A stretch of DNA of 12,233 nt from CAG-533 sp963645165 (GCA_963645165.1 CAVIQT010000003.1:1-12233), one strand, 5' to 3'; shown: positions 1 through 6,786, counted from the first letter of the stretch. Program-made: numbers and translations. Notes: generated from the sequence alone by a model not told the origin.

Positions 1-1623
1 ACTTATACCATTTTTCTTTGCTAACTCTTCTGCATTAATTATATATACCAAAATATTTTTATCTCTAAGTTCCTTTTTTAAATTATCTGGTAAAAACTTA
101 TTTAACTCATCTTCACTTCTTATCGTATTAATTAAAAGAATTCCCCCATTCTTAATTCCCTCAATTGTATTAAATTTATAAAAATATTCATCTTTAGTAA
201 CAACTACTAATTCTGGATTAGTAACATAAAATGGTGCTTCAATTACTTCATCACTTAATCTAATATGAGATATTGTTACTCCACCACTTTTTTTAGAATC
301 ATATTCAAAATAACCTTGAACAAAATTATTATCACCTAAAACTTTTAATATATTTTTACTAGCGCTAACCATTCCGTCAGAACCAAAACCAAAGATTTTA
401 AATTCCCTATAATCATTATCAAACTTATAATCAAAATGTTTTAAACTAGTGTTTGTAACATCATCTATAATCCCAACAGTAAAATTATTTTTAGGACATT
501 TTTCTAAATTCATAAATACATCATAAATATCATTCATTGTAGTATTTTTACTAGATAACCCATAACGTCCGCCATAAATACTTATTTTTAAATCATTTAA
601 AGCTGCTAAAACATCAAGGTATAATGGCTCACCAATAGATCCGCTTTCCTTAGTACGGTCTAATACTGCAATTCTTTTAACTGTTTTAGGTAAAACTTGT
701 TTTAAATACTTAGAACTAAAAGGGCGATATAAATGAACCTCAACTAATCCAAAATCTACATTATTCTTATTTAAAACAACTCTCTTAATCGTATCACAAA
801 CTGATCCCATCGCAACTATAACATATTTTGCTTTCGCACTTCCATAATAATTAAATGGCTTATAATCCATATTAGTTAAAGCATTTACTTTTTCCATATA
901 ACTATTAACAATATCAGGAATTTTTAAATAATCACTATTTCTTGCTTCTAAACTTTGAAAATATATATCTTCATTTTGGTTAGTTCCTTTAGTAATTGCT
1001 TTTCCAGAATTAAGCGCTCTATTTCTAAATTCATTAATTTTATCAAAATTAACTAATTTTAAAATATCATCTTTTTCTATTTCTTTTATTTGATTATACT
1101 CATGACTAGTTCTAAAACCATCAAAAAAATGTAAAAAAGGTAAGCTCCCTTCGATTGAAGATAAATGCGCAACAAGCGCTAGATTATACGCATCTTGAAC
1201 ATTGGTAGATGCCATCATGCAAAATCCCGTCATCCTTGTCGCATATATATCTTGATGATCTCCAAATATACTAAGTGCATGACTTGCTAAACTTCTTGCC
1301 GCTACATGAACTACTCCAGGAAGCATTTCTCCGGCTATCTTATACATATTGGGTATCATTAAAAGTAAACCTTGACTTGCCGTAAATGTTGTCCCTAAAA
1401 GTCCTGCAGATAAAGCCCCATGTAGTGCGCCTGCTGCTCCTGCCTCACTTTGCATCTCAATAACAGAAACTGTATCATTAAAAATATTTTTTATATCCTT
1501 ACCACTTAAATTATCTATCTGACTTGCCATCGGACTAGATGGTGTAATCGGATAAATAAAACTAATATCACTAAAATTATATGCCATATTCGCGCATGCA
1601 CTGCATCCATCAATTACCTTCAT
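1..1623 (-). CDS. nifJ: Pyruvate:ferredoxin (flavodoxin) oxidoreductase, N-terminal part (cut by window edge)
   Basis: Oxidises pyruvate with CoA to acetyl-CoA and CO2, passing electrons to ferredoxin; a cytoplasmic enzyme of anaerobic metabolism. My translation from the ATG at 1623 is open to position 1, giving 541 of the roughly 1170 residues usual for the family. Visible family blocks: YPITPSSPM (residues 24-32, with the pyruvate-contacting Thr28), QSEAGAAGALHGA (58-70, with the thiamine-contacting Glu60), AARSLASHALSIFGDHQDIYA (108-128, with Arg110), then DRTKESGSIGEPLY and GYFEYDSKKSGG further on, which belong to domains II and III. The iron-sulfur and C-terminal thiamine-binding domains lie outside. 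Start choice: AGAGGG 11 bases upstream and agreement with the family N-terminus. Odd: the normal DGNEAAA start of the fold reads DGCSACA, placing a C-x-x-C at residues 7-10. It has its own promoter and is separated from the preceding gene by a terminator. Confidence 0.95.
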   Translation of the reverse strand, partial: MKVIDGCSACANMAYNFSDISFIYPITPSSPMASQIDNLSGKDIKNIFNDTVSVIEMQSEAGAAGALHGALSAGLLGTTFTASQGLLLMIPNMYKIAGEMLPGVVHVAARSLASHALSIFGDHQDIYATRMTGFCMMASTNVQDAYNLALVAHLSSIEGSLPFLHFFDGFRTSHEYNQIKEIEKDDILKLVNFDKINEFRNRALNSGKAITKGTNQNEDIYFQSLEARNSDYLKIPDIVNSYMEKVNALTNMDYKPFNYYGSAKAKYVIVAMGSVCDTIKRVVLNKNNVDFGLVEVHLYRPFSSKYLKQVLPKTVKRIAVLDRTKESGSIGEPLYLDVLAALNDLKISIYGGRYGLSSKNTTMNDIYDVFMNLEKCPKNNFTVGIIDDVTNTSLKHFDYKFDNDYREFKIFGFGSDGMVSASKNILKVLGDNNFVQGYFEYDSKKSGGVTISHIRLSDEVIEAPFYVTNPELVVVTKDEYFYKFNTIEGIKNGGILLINTIRSEDELNKFLPDNLKKELRDKNILVYIINAEELAKKNGIS

Positions 1624-1647
1624 ATTCTCACATTCCCTCTTATCATA

Positions 1648-1676
1648 ATTATAGTATAAATAATAACCAAAAACAA
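1648..1676 (-). promoter_or_regulatory. Sigma-A promoter of the pyruvate:ferredoxin oxidoreductase gene
   Basis: On the minus strand a TTGTTT -35 box (1676-1671), a 17-base spacer and a perfect TATAAT -10 box (1653-1648). Transcription would start near 1641, about 18 bases before the ATG at 1623, just upstream of or at the AGAGGG ribosome binding site (1640-1635). The promoter lies directly behind the terminator of the preceding gene, so the oxidoreductase is a separate unit. Confidence 0.75.
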
Positions 1677-1704
1677 ATAAAAAGAGTACACAATTATATA
1701 CTCT
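1677..1704 (-). terminator. Intrinsic terminator after the MreB-like gene
   Basis: On the minus strand AGAGTA (1704-1699) pairs with TACTCT (1688-1683) around a 10-base loop, followed by a T-rich tail. The TAA stop codon of the upstream gene (1696-1694) sits in the loop, so the hairpin overlaps the end of the reading frame. Confidence 0.6.
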
Positions 1705-2200
1705 CATAAATTATCATATTACTATTTTCATAAGTTAAAACTTTAATCTTTTTTACATTTACTAAATAATCTCTATACTTTTCATAAGTCTTTATATCAC
1801 TATTTCCAGCTAATATATATTCCTTTTTCTCTATTAAATTTCTTAATGCTTTATTATTATAATATAAAATATTACCACTTATAAAAATATGATTATCACC
1901 TTTAAATAAATTACTAACATAAATAAGACTTAAAGAAACATTAGAAATAAAACTAAATAACTTACTAAATAAATATTCATCAGCTGGCGTTACTATTTCA
2001 AATAACAATATATAAATCCTATTTTTAAAAAAAGTGTTTAAAAGACTATACTTATCCACAATCTTACTTACTATTTTACAAAGTTTAACATAATCATATA
2101 TTTTATTTTTACATATTACTTTAGAAGGAATACTCTCTTTTATTATTTCTTTCTTTTTAATATTATAAACACATATATACTCATCAGTAAATTCAAAAAT
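1694..2200 (-). CDS. Small MreB/actin-fold-like protein, degenerate, with AUU start
   Basis: Predicted 168-residue protein. The frame is open from 2215 and has no ATG, GTG or TTG before position 2059. An AAGGAGGG ribosome binding site (2217-2210) sits 9 bases before an ATT codon at 2200, so I start it there; starting at the GTG at 2059 would lose 47 residues and has no comparable binding site. No close family is recognised. By eye it follows the MreB layout: residues 8-30 (YICVYN, IIKESIPSKVI) match the beta-hairpin plus EPSVVA block; 55-82 (FKNRIYILLFEIVTPADEYLF) match the 'PYVMVCVPSGITAVEERAV' strand and helix; and the C-terminal YILAG followed by IKVLTYENSN matches 'GIVLTGGG...IPVHIAENP'. 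The phosphate-1 motif DLGT and the GGG motif are lost and the length is half that of MreB (about 335). It follows spoIIQ, close to where Bacillus has spoIIID-mbl. The gene is very likely real; the MreB link is an inference. Confidence 0.6.
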   Translation of the reverse strand: MFEFTDEYICVYNIKKKEIIKESIPSKVICKNKIYDYVKLCKIVSKIVDKYSLLNTFFKNRIYILLFEIVTPADEYLFSKLFSFISNVSLSLIYVSNLFKGDNHIFISGNILYYNNKALRNLIEKKEYILAGNSDIKTYEKYRDYLVNVKKIKVLTYENSNMIIYESI

Positions 2201-2222
2201 TATAAATATCCCTCCTTAATTT

Positions 2223-2243
2223 AAAAAGCCTAGCTAAAGGCTT
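2223..2243 (-). terminator. Weak hairpin terminator/attenuator after spoIIQ
   Basis: On the minus strand AAGCCT (2243-2238) pairs with AGGCTT (2231-2226) around a 6-base loop, followed by only three further T before the sequence turns to mixed A/T. It begins inside the spoIIQ stop codon and ends just before the AAGGAGGG of the next gene. No promoter is visible between the two genes, so partial read-through is the likely way the MreB-like gene is expressed. Confidence 0.5.
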
Positions 2244-2880
2244 AAGAAAGTTCACTAGGTAACATATTATAAAAAACATCTGGATTAATATATTCACCAT
2301 TATTATTAACTTCAAATAAAAGCATATTTTCACTTGATGACTCTATTTTATTTATTCCTGAATTTCCAATAACATCACCTTGTTTTAGAATATCACCAAC
2401 TAACACTTTTACTTCGTTTAAACACTGATATATAGTTTTTAAATTATTAGAGTGTTTAACTGTTACAATATTACCCATAATCTCATCTGCAGTAATATCT
2501 ACAACTGTTCCATCAAGAACTGCTAATACATCGAAACTCTTATCACTACTATACAAAATTCCAGTATTTGGCATATAAGTATTTTGATAAAATATTAAAG
2601 ACTCCTCTTGCTCACTACTATCAGCATCTTTATCATAATACCTTTTTATTACCTTTACATTTACATCATCATATGGCTTAATTATCTTATCAGTATCATA
2701 TTTAACAACTAAAACAGCATCATCAAAAATTCCCTTGTAAACATAAGATAAAGTCTCATCACTATAAATAGATGCTTTTAATGTCTTACCAAGTAAATAT
2801 AAACTAGATAAAATTGCCACTAAAGATAACAAGTAAACACTAACTACTACCCAACCTTTTAACTTATACTTTGGTTTCAT
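2242..2880 (-). CDS. spoIIQ: SpoIIQ-like stage II sporulation protein with inactive M23/LytM domain
   Basis: 212 residues. A short cytoplasmic N-terminus (KPKYKLKG) and one membrane helix (about 10-31) precede an extracytoplasmic M23 (LytM) domain (about 95-205). In sporulating Firmicutes SpoIIQ sits in the forespore membrane, binds the mother-cell SpoIIIAH protein and forms the zipper and channel across the engulfing septum. The domain keeps the fold cues (VLDGTVVDIT, GNIVTVKHSNN, LKQGDVIGNSG, FEVNNNGEYINP) but all zinc ligands are replaced: the HTGID position reads NTGIL (105-109) and the HLH position reads MLL (186-188). It is therefore not a peptidase, like B. subtilis SpoIIQ and unlike the zinc-binding clostridial form. 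It lies 48 bases downstream of spoIID; AGAGGTGG precedes the ATG by a few bases. The spoIIQ identity rests on the membrane anchor, the dead M23 domain and the spoIID neighbour. Confidence 0.88.
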   Translation of the reverse strand: MKPKYKLKGWVVVSVYLLSLVAILSSLYLLGKTLKASIYSDETLSYVYKGIFDDAVLVVKYDTDKIIKPYDDVNVKVIKRYYDKDADSSEQEESLIFYQNTYMPNTGILYSSDKSFDVLAVLDGTVVDITADEIMGNIVTVKHSNNLKTIYQCLNEVKVLVGDILKQGDVIGNSGINKIESSSENMLLFEVNNNGEYINPDVFYNMLPSELS

Positions 2881-2928
2881 TTTCCACCTCTTTCAGTTAA
2901 ATTTTGAGTAATTTTTATAATTTTATAC

Positions 2929-3810
2929 TTATATTTTTTGAATTTCTGTATTCTTATAATAATGTTTTAATATTTCATCATACTTATATCCTATTTTAGC
3001 CATCTCATTTGCCCCATACTGGCTCATACCAACCCCATGACCATACCCTTTTGTAGTAATAATATACTTCCCATTATCTTCTTCTATTTCAAAATCAGTT
3101 GACCTTAAATTTAATAGTTTTCTAAACTCTATACCAGTAAACTCCTTATTACTTATTACTATCTTATCCACATGATTAGTTTCATTTATTTCTATATCTT
3201 GAATATTAATAGCATCTAATTTTAATAAATTACATAGTTCACTTTTAGTAAAAGTTACAGTTTTTAAATAATTACTTAAATTTATCTCTAAAGAAGAAGA
3301 AACACTTTCAAAAGTATTATCATTAAATACAGTAACTGAATTTTCAGTATAACCATTACTCATTGAAAAATAATAAGTTCTAAGTATTTTATTATCTCTT
3401 TTTATTACTAAGTTATTAGTTTCCTTCACCACACCTTGCACCTTATTTAAATACTTATCATAATTATCTTGCCACACATCAAAAAGTTCATAATTTGTTT
3501 TATATACTTGATCATTTATAGAAGAAGAAATAGTTATTAAATTATTTCTTATATTACTTACCGCATAACTTCTAGATGCGACTGCTTGTGCTTTTAATGC
3601 TTCCTCGTTAAATAAAGCTGGCATTTCTCCTGCCACTACACCTAAAATATAATCTTCTAAATCTAAATAAATATCTTTATCTTTAACATATACAATTATT
3701 GTTTTATCATCATATTCGTCATCATTATTAAAAAAAGTAGTTTCTCTTACATTAAAACTACTTATATAAATTGGTATTAAAAATATAATAATTAATATTA
3801 ATTTTTTCAC
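2929..3810 (-). CDS. spoIID: SpoIID, peptidoglycan lytic transglycosylase of engulfment
   Basis: 293 residues. SpoIID cleaves glycan strands of septal peptidoglycan so that the mother-cell membrane can migrate around the forespore. An N-terminal hydrophobic anchor (KKLILIIIFLIPIYIS) is followed by the family blocks VVAGEMPA with the catalytic Glu62, KAQAVASRSYA (73-83), YFSMSNGYTENS (about 147-158) and GYGHGVGMSQYGA (255-267). Start choice: the longest frame begins with an ATG at 3819, but its only ribosome binding site (AAAGG) abuts that ATG. The GTG three codons later (3810) has AAAGG 9 bases upstream and yields a standard lipophilic N-terminus, so I call GTG. The gene begins 12 bases after the DUF1146 stop and is followed by spoIIQ. 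No convincing sporulation-sigma promoter was found upstream, so it may depend on an internal or upstream promoter. Confidence 0.95.
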   Translation of the reverse strand: MKKLILIIIFLIPIYISSFNVRETTFFNNDDEYDDKTIIVYVKDKDIYLDLEDYILGVVAGEMPALFNEEALKAQAVASRSYAVSNIRNNLITISSSINDQVYKTNYELFDVWQDNYDKYLNKVQGVVKETNNLVIKRDNKILRTYYFSMSNGYTENSVTVFNDNTFESVSSSLEINLSNYLKTVTFTKSELCNLLKLDAINIQDIEINETNHVDKIVISNKEFTGIEFRKLLNLRSTDFEIEEDNGKYIITTKGYGHGVGMSQYGANEMAKIGYKYDEILKHYYKNTEIQKI

Positions 3811-3822
3811 AAATATCATCCT

Positions 3823-4017
3823 TTATAAAATACTACTTATATTTAAAAACTCAATTATAAAACTACCTAATAAATATCCCATAATAAAACTTATGACTAA
3901 AACAAATAATTTTGCTTCTAGAACATGATTTTTCTTAAAAAAATTATTAAAATTTATACCACTAACTACAAAAACACTAAGTAAAACACAAAATATATAT
4001 ACTAATGTCTTATACAT
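3823..4017 (-). CDS. DUF1146 family small membrane protein (YwzB-like)
   Basis: 64 residues with two hydrophobic helices (about 4-20 and 35-58) separated by a basic turn (NNFFKKNHVLEAK). The second helix ends in GYLLGSFIIEFL, which matches the conserved GYL-x3-F end of the DUF1146 / YwzB family as I remember it. Function is unknown; in Bacillus the gene lies between the ATP synthase operon and the murAA-spoIID region, so its position here directly before spoIID supports the assignment. The ATG overlaps the last 8 bases of rpiB and its ribosome binding site (AAGGGAG) lies inside rpiB codons, so translation is probably coupled. Confidence 0.8.
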   Translation of the reverse strand: MYKTLVYIFCVLLSVFVVSGINFNNFFKKNHVLEAKLFVLVISFIMGYLLGSFIIEFLNISSIL

Positions 4018-4465
4018 TTACTTCTCCCTTTTCATACTTTGAAATTAATTCATTTCTTCTAATATGTCTTTCTTCATTTAAAAATTTAGTATCCATAAAT
4101 ATATCAATATATTTTAATATATCATCTAATCTATTACTATTTGCACTTAGTGTAATAATATTTGCATCATTATGCTCCTTAGCAAGTCTTGCTTCATCTG
4201 CGCTGCTTACGTGAGCAGCCCTTATCCCCTTTACTTTATTTGCGGCAATACTCATACCTATTCCTGTACCACATAATAAAATACCTATATCACATACTTT
4301 ATTAGCAACTAATTCACCTGCATTAAATGCATAAATTGGATAGTCATCCCCCAAAGTAGAACTAACACTTACATCAATAACTTCATTACCCTTACCTTTT
4401 AAATACTGAATTATTTCATCCTTAAATTTACTTCCATTATGATCAGAACCTATTGCTATTTTCAT
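4010..4465 (-). CDS. rpiB: Ribose-5-phosphate isomerase B
   Basis: 151 residues, the usual RpiB length. Interconverts ribose 5-phosphate and ribulose 5-phosphate in the non-oxidative pentose phosphate pathway, in the cytoplasm. Visible motifs: MKIAIGSDHNG at the N-terminus, catalytic Cys65 in LLCGTGIGMSIAANK, GIRAAH, and HNDANIITLS (98-107). One change from the common pattern is Lys for Arg in LAKEHND. Start choice: a longer frame begins with an ATG at 4477, but the family N-terminus is MKIAIGSDHNG, and GGTGAT, complementary to the 16S 3' end just outside the core anti-Shine-Dalgarno, lies right before the ATG at 4465. It follows the rpmE terminator and is the first gene of a tight set ending in spoIID and spoIIQ. 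A promoter probably lies between 4466 and 4500, but none stands out. Confidence 0.96.
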   Translation of the reverse strand: MKIAIGSDHNGSKFKDEIIQYLKGKGNEVIDVSVSSTLGDDYPIYAFNAGELVANKVCDIGILLCGTGIGMSIAANKVKGIRAAHVSSADEARLAKEHNDANIITLSANSNRLDDILKYIDIFMDTKFLNEERHIRRNELISKYEKGEVNV

Positions 4466-4495
4466 ATCATCACCCATACCATAATAACATATTTA

Positions 4496-4528
4496 TTAAA
4501 ATAAAAAAACTAAGATTTTACTCTTAGT
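4496..4528 (-). terminator. Strong intrinsic terminator after rpmE
   Basis: On the minus strand ACTAAGA (4528-4522) pairs perfectly with TCTTAGT (4515-4509) around a 6-base loop and runs into a stretch of T broken by one A. The rpmE stop codon lies inside the left arm. It separates rpmE from rpiB. Confidence 0.88.
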
Positions 4529-4727
4529 CAAGATTATATTTTTTCTTGAATTTATCAACATTTCCATCTTTTTTAGTTGTTTTCTTCATATTTTCATTAT
4601 AAGCTGGATTACATTTATTACAGCTTTCTACAAAATGACTTGGTTTGTTAGAAATTGTATTAAAACTATTACCACAAGCACAAGTAATTGTACATTCAAC
4701 TCTTTCTGGATGTAAATTCTTTTTCAT
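4524..4727 (-). CDS. rpmE: Ribosomal protein L31 (bL31), zinc-binding type
   Basis: 67 residues; a large-subunit protein that bridges to the small subunit. It begins MKKNLHPE, as expected for L31, and keeps the four cysteines of the zinc-binding form: Cys16 and Cys18 in TCACGNSF, Cys36 and Cys39 in CNKCNPAY. The C-terminus keeps the GNVDKFKKKYN block (normally GRV-x-F-x-KY). Compared with the common CHPFYTG the sequence reads CNPAYNE, so the region after the last cysteine is divergent. AAGGAGG lies 8 bases before the ATG. It has its own promoter, a structured leader and a strong terminator, so it is a single-gene unit between the murA pair and rpiB. Confidence 0.95.
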   Translation of the reverse strand: MKKNLHPERVECTITCACGNSFNTISNKPSHFVESCNKCNPAYNENMKKTTKKDGNVDKFKKKYNLD

Positions 4728-4747
4728 TATTTATTCCTCCTTCAGCC

Positions 4748-4779
4748 ATAACTTTATATAAGTTATAGAAATTCGTTTC
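4748..4779 (-). promoter_or_regulatory. Structured 5' leader of rpmE (possible L31 autoregulatory element)
   Basis: Within the roughly 50-base leader, two hairpins are visible on the minus strand: GAAA/TTTC with a 4-base loop (4779-4768), then ATAACTT/AAGTTAT with a 5-base loop (4766-4748), the latter about 8 bases before the AAGGAGG. Leaders of bL31 genes are known to carry structured motifs in several bacterial groups. Whether this matches one of those families cannot be told by eye. Confidence 0.4.
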
Positions 4780-4785
4780 TTAGGT

Positions 4786-4813
4786 ATTATATCATATTGA
4801 AAGCGATATGCAA
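4786..4813 (-). promoter_or_regulatory. Sigma-A promoter of rpmE (extended -10)
   Basis: On the minus strand TTGCAT (4813-4808), a 16-base spacer and a perfect TATAAT (4791-4786), preceded by TG in the extended -10 position (TGATATAAT). Transcription would begin near 4779 and give a leader of about 50 bases. Confidence 0.8.
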
Positions 4814-4832
4814 TAACTTTTTGCTCTAAAAA

Positions 4833-5453
4833 CTAATTATGATACACATTCCCGTTAATATCAATAAATAATGGTCCAGCATCAGTGCTTACTACATTTA
4901 CTATATTACTATAACTAGTAGTTTTAACTTCTTTTTCATTATCTATAACTAAACAATCAATACAAAATTGATTTAGTGAGCCATCTTCTTTAATAAAATA
5001 TAGGAATTGATATCCACCATTACCACCACTACTAGAAATAAATACTTGTAAAACATTACTACTTATCTCATAATTTTTTAAATTACTATCACTACCAGAC
5101 ATAGTTAATTTACCATCTTTAGATATATCAAAATAAAAGTTACCTAAAAACTTGCCATATCCAGATATTGTTTGTCCTTCGCAAATAACACCATCTTCAT
5201 CAGTAGAACTTACTTCTTCACAAGCCCTCTTTAAATTTACTTTTAAATTATTAAGATAACTACTATAATCACTAGTATTATTTTCTTTAATAGGTGTTGT
5301 TACTTCTTCTTTATTCGTTACCTTAGAATTATTATCATCTACTTGATTTTTTAATTCTTTATTTTCATAAATTAAATAACCACCTAAACCAATAACCATT
5401 AACCCTAACATAATTATAATTGCTATAAATACCTTATTATTTCCCTTTTCCAT
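4833..5453 (-). CDS. Single-pass membrane protein of unknown function
   Basis: 206 residues, not recognised as a known family. A basic-acidic start (MEKGNNK) is followed by one membrane helix (about 8-28), a charged low-complexity linker (31-65: NKELKNQVDDNNSK and so on) and an extracytoplasmic domain with four cysteines (78, 91, 164, 167). The C-terminal part alternates short strands ending in D/N-G turns (ISKDGKLTMSG, FIKEDGSLNQF, IVNVVSTDAGPLFIDINGNVY), and the last of these looks like a single blade of an RCC1-type beta-propeller repeat. Start choice: the frame stays open upstream to 5528, but that part overlaps murA; the ATG at 5453 has AAAGAGG 7 bases upstream. It lies 37 bases after murA with no promoter between them, so the two are probably cotranscribed. 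Low-GC composition matches its neighbours. Confidence 0.8.
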   Translation of the reverse strand: MEKGNNKVFIAIIIMLGLMVIGLGGYLIYENKELKNQVDDNNSKVTNKEEVTTPIKENNTSDYSSYLNNLKVNLKRACEEVSSTDEDGVICEGQTISGYGKFLGNFYFDISKDGKLTMSGSDSNLKNYEISSNVLQVFISSSGGNGGYQFLYFIKEDGSLNQFCIDCLVIDNEKEVKTTSYSNIVNVVSTDAGPLFIDINGNVYHN

Positions 5454-5490
5454 TCTTAAACCTCTTTCTACATATAGAATGTCATATTTT

Positions 5491-6750
5491 TTAATCCTCT
5501 TCAATAATCCTAATACTTGCGCCAACATTAGATAATTTATCTACAATATTTTCATAACCTCTTAATATATGTTCTATATTAGTTATTACTGTCGTGCCAT
5601 CAGCAATCATACCAGCAAAAAGCATTGCCGCTCCTGCCCTTAAATCAGTTGCTTCCACATTAGTTCCATGTAGTGGAGTTCTGCCATGAATATACGCTAT
5701 TTTATTATCAGCATCAATATTAGCACCCATCATATTTAAATACTTTATATGTCTCATACGATTTTCATAAATAGTTTCTTCAAAAATAGAATCACCTTCA
5801 CACTGCGTTAAAAATGTACTCATTGGTTGTCCTAAATCAGTAACAAATCCAGGATACACAAGCGTTTTAATATTAACGGGTTTTAAATGTTCTGTCTTAT
5901 TAACAATAATAGAATTATCTTTATAAATAAATTTACAACCAACTTCTTGTAACTTAGTTAAAACAGCACCTAAATGTTCCTTTAAAACTCCTTTAATCTC
6001 TAAATCATTACCTAATAAACTACCCATCATAATATAAGTTCCTGCTTCTATTCTATCAGGTATTACTTCAACTATACCATCATGAAGTTCACTTACTCCT
6101 TCAATAGTTATTTGACTAGTTCCAGCTCCATAAACTTTAGCTCCCATAGTATTTAAAAAAGATGCCACATTTACAATTTCAGGTTCCTTAGCCGCATTAA
6201 ATATTCTAGTTATTCCCTTTGCTTTTACCGCTGCAAACATAATATTTAATGTCGCCCCAACGCTCGCAATATCAAAGAAAATATCTGTTCCCACTAAATT
6301 TTCAGCAGTAATTAAATACTTATTACCATCTTCTGTTTCAACATTTGCCCCTAGTTTTTTAAAACCTTCAATATGAAAATTGATTGGTCTAGATCCTATC
6401 ACACATCCACCAGGATAAGCAATTTCTGCCTTACCATACTTTGATAATAAAACTCCCATAAAATAATATGAAGCCCTTAATTTAGAAGCATAATTAGTAT
6501 CAATTATTGCATTATGAGCATTTCTATTATCAATATGTAAACAACCATTTTCAAACACAATATTAGAGCCTAAAATCTTCATCATCTCTATTAATAAATG
6601 AACATCGGTAATATCCGGAACATTACTAATTTCACAAACACCATCAGTAAGCATAGCTGCTGGAATTAACGCAACAATACTATTTTTAGCCCCACTAATT
6701 GATATAGTTCCTTTTAATTCTTTTTTTCCTTCAATAACTAATTTTTTAAT
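5491..6750 (-). CDS. murA: UDP-N-acetylglucosamine 1-carboxyvinyltransferase, starting at AUU
   Basis: Catalyses the first committed step of peptidoglycan synthesis, transfer of enolpyruvate from PEP to UDP-GlcNAc, in the cytoplasm. The first ATG in frame (6654) would lose the essential N-terminus. Reading back, the frame encodes KKLVIEGKKELKG, ISISGAKN and ALIPAAMLTD, an exact fit to the family start, with the initiator position at an ATT codon (6750). AAGGAGGG (6765-6758) lies 7 bases before it and no ATG, GTG, TTG or CTG start fits. With this start the protein has 419 residues and key residues fall at or next to the E. coli numbers: Lys22, Asn23, PEP-binding Cys116 in GGCVIGSRP (115 in E. 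coli), Asp305 in VTDLGQP and Arg397 in LRGYEN. It has its own consensus promoter; the downstream membrane-protein gene probably shares the transcript. Confidence 0.95.
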   Translation of the reverse strand: MKKLVIEGKKELKGTISISGAKNSIVALIPAAMLTDGVCEISNVPDITDVHLLIEMMKILGSNIVFENGCLHIDNRNAHNAIIDTNYASKLRASYYFMGVLLSKYGKAEIAYPGGCVIGSRPINFHIEGFKKLGANVETEDGNKYLITAENLVGTDIFFDIASVGATLNIMFAAVKAKGITRIFNAAKEPEIVNVASFLNTMGAKVYGAGTSQITIEGVSELHDGIVEVIPDRIEAGTYIMMGSLLGNDLEIKGVLKEHLGAVLTKLQEVGCKFIYKDNSIIVNKTEHLKPVNIKTLVYPGFVTDLGQPMSTFLTQCEGDSIFEETIYENRMRHIKYLNMMGANIDADNKIAYIHGRTPLHGTNVEATDLRAGAAMLFAGMIADGTTVITNIEHILRGYENIVDKLSNVGASIRIIEED

Positions 6751-6757
6751 AAGAAAT

Positions 6758-6765
6758 CCCTCCTT
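6758..6765 (-). promoter_or_regulatory. Ribosome binding site that fixes the AUU start of murA
   Basis: AAGGAGGG on the minus strand, 7 bases before the ATT codon at 6750. Eight bases match the anti-Shine-Dalgarno. The same octamer, 9 bases from an ATT, precedes the MreB-like gene (2217-2210). No other gene in the window has this octamer. Confidence 0.85.
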
Positions 6766-6786
6766 ATAAGAGTAATTACCACTTTA

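Noticed and set aside
2887..2928. Possible sigma-F promoter before spoIIQ (GTATA, 16 bases, TCAAAATTTA)
   Set aside because: The -35 part fits but the -10 part lacks the leading G residues and the background is almost pure A/T, so a chance match is likely.
3811..3880. Possible sigma-E promoter for spoIID within the end of the DUF1146 gene (GATATT and downstream ATAATTGA)
   Set aside because: Only the -35 part resembles the consensus; the -10 part does not.
4005..4214. Plus-strand open frame over rpiB
   Set aside because: It is the shadow of rpiB codons, with no ribosome binding site and no protein-like pattern.
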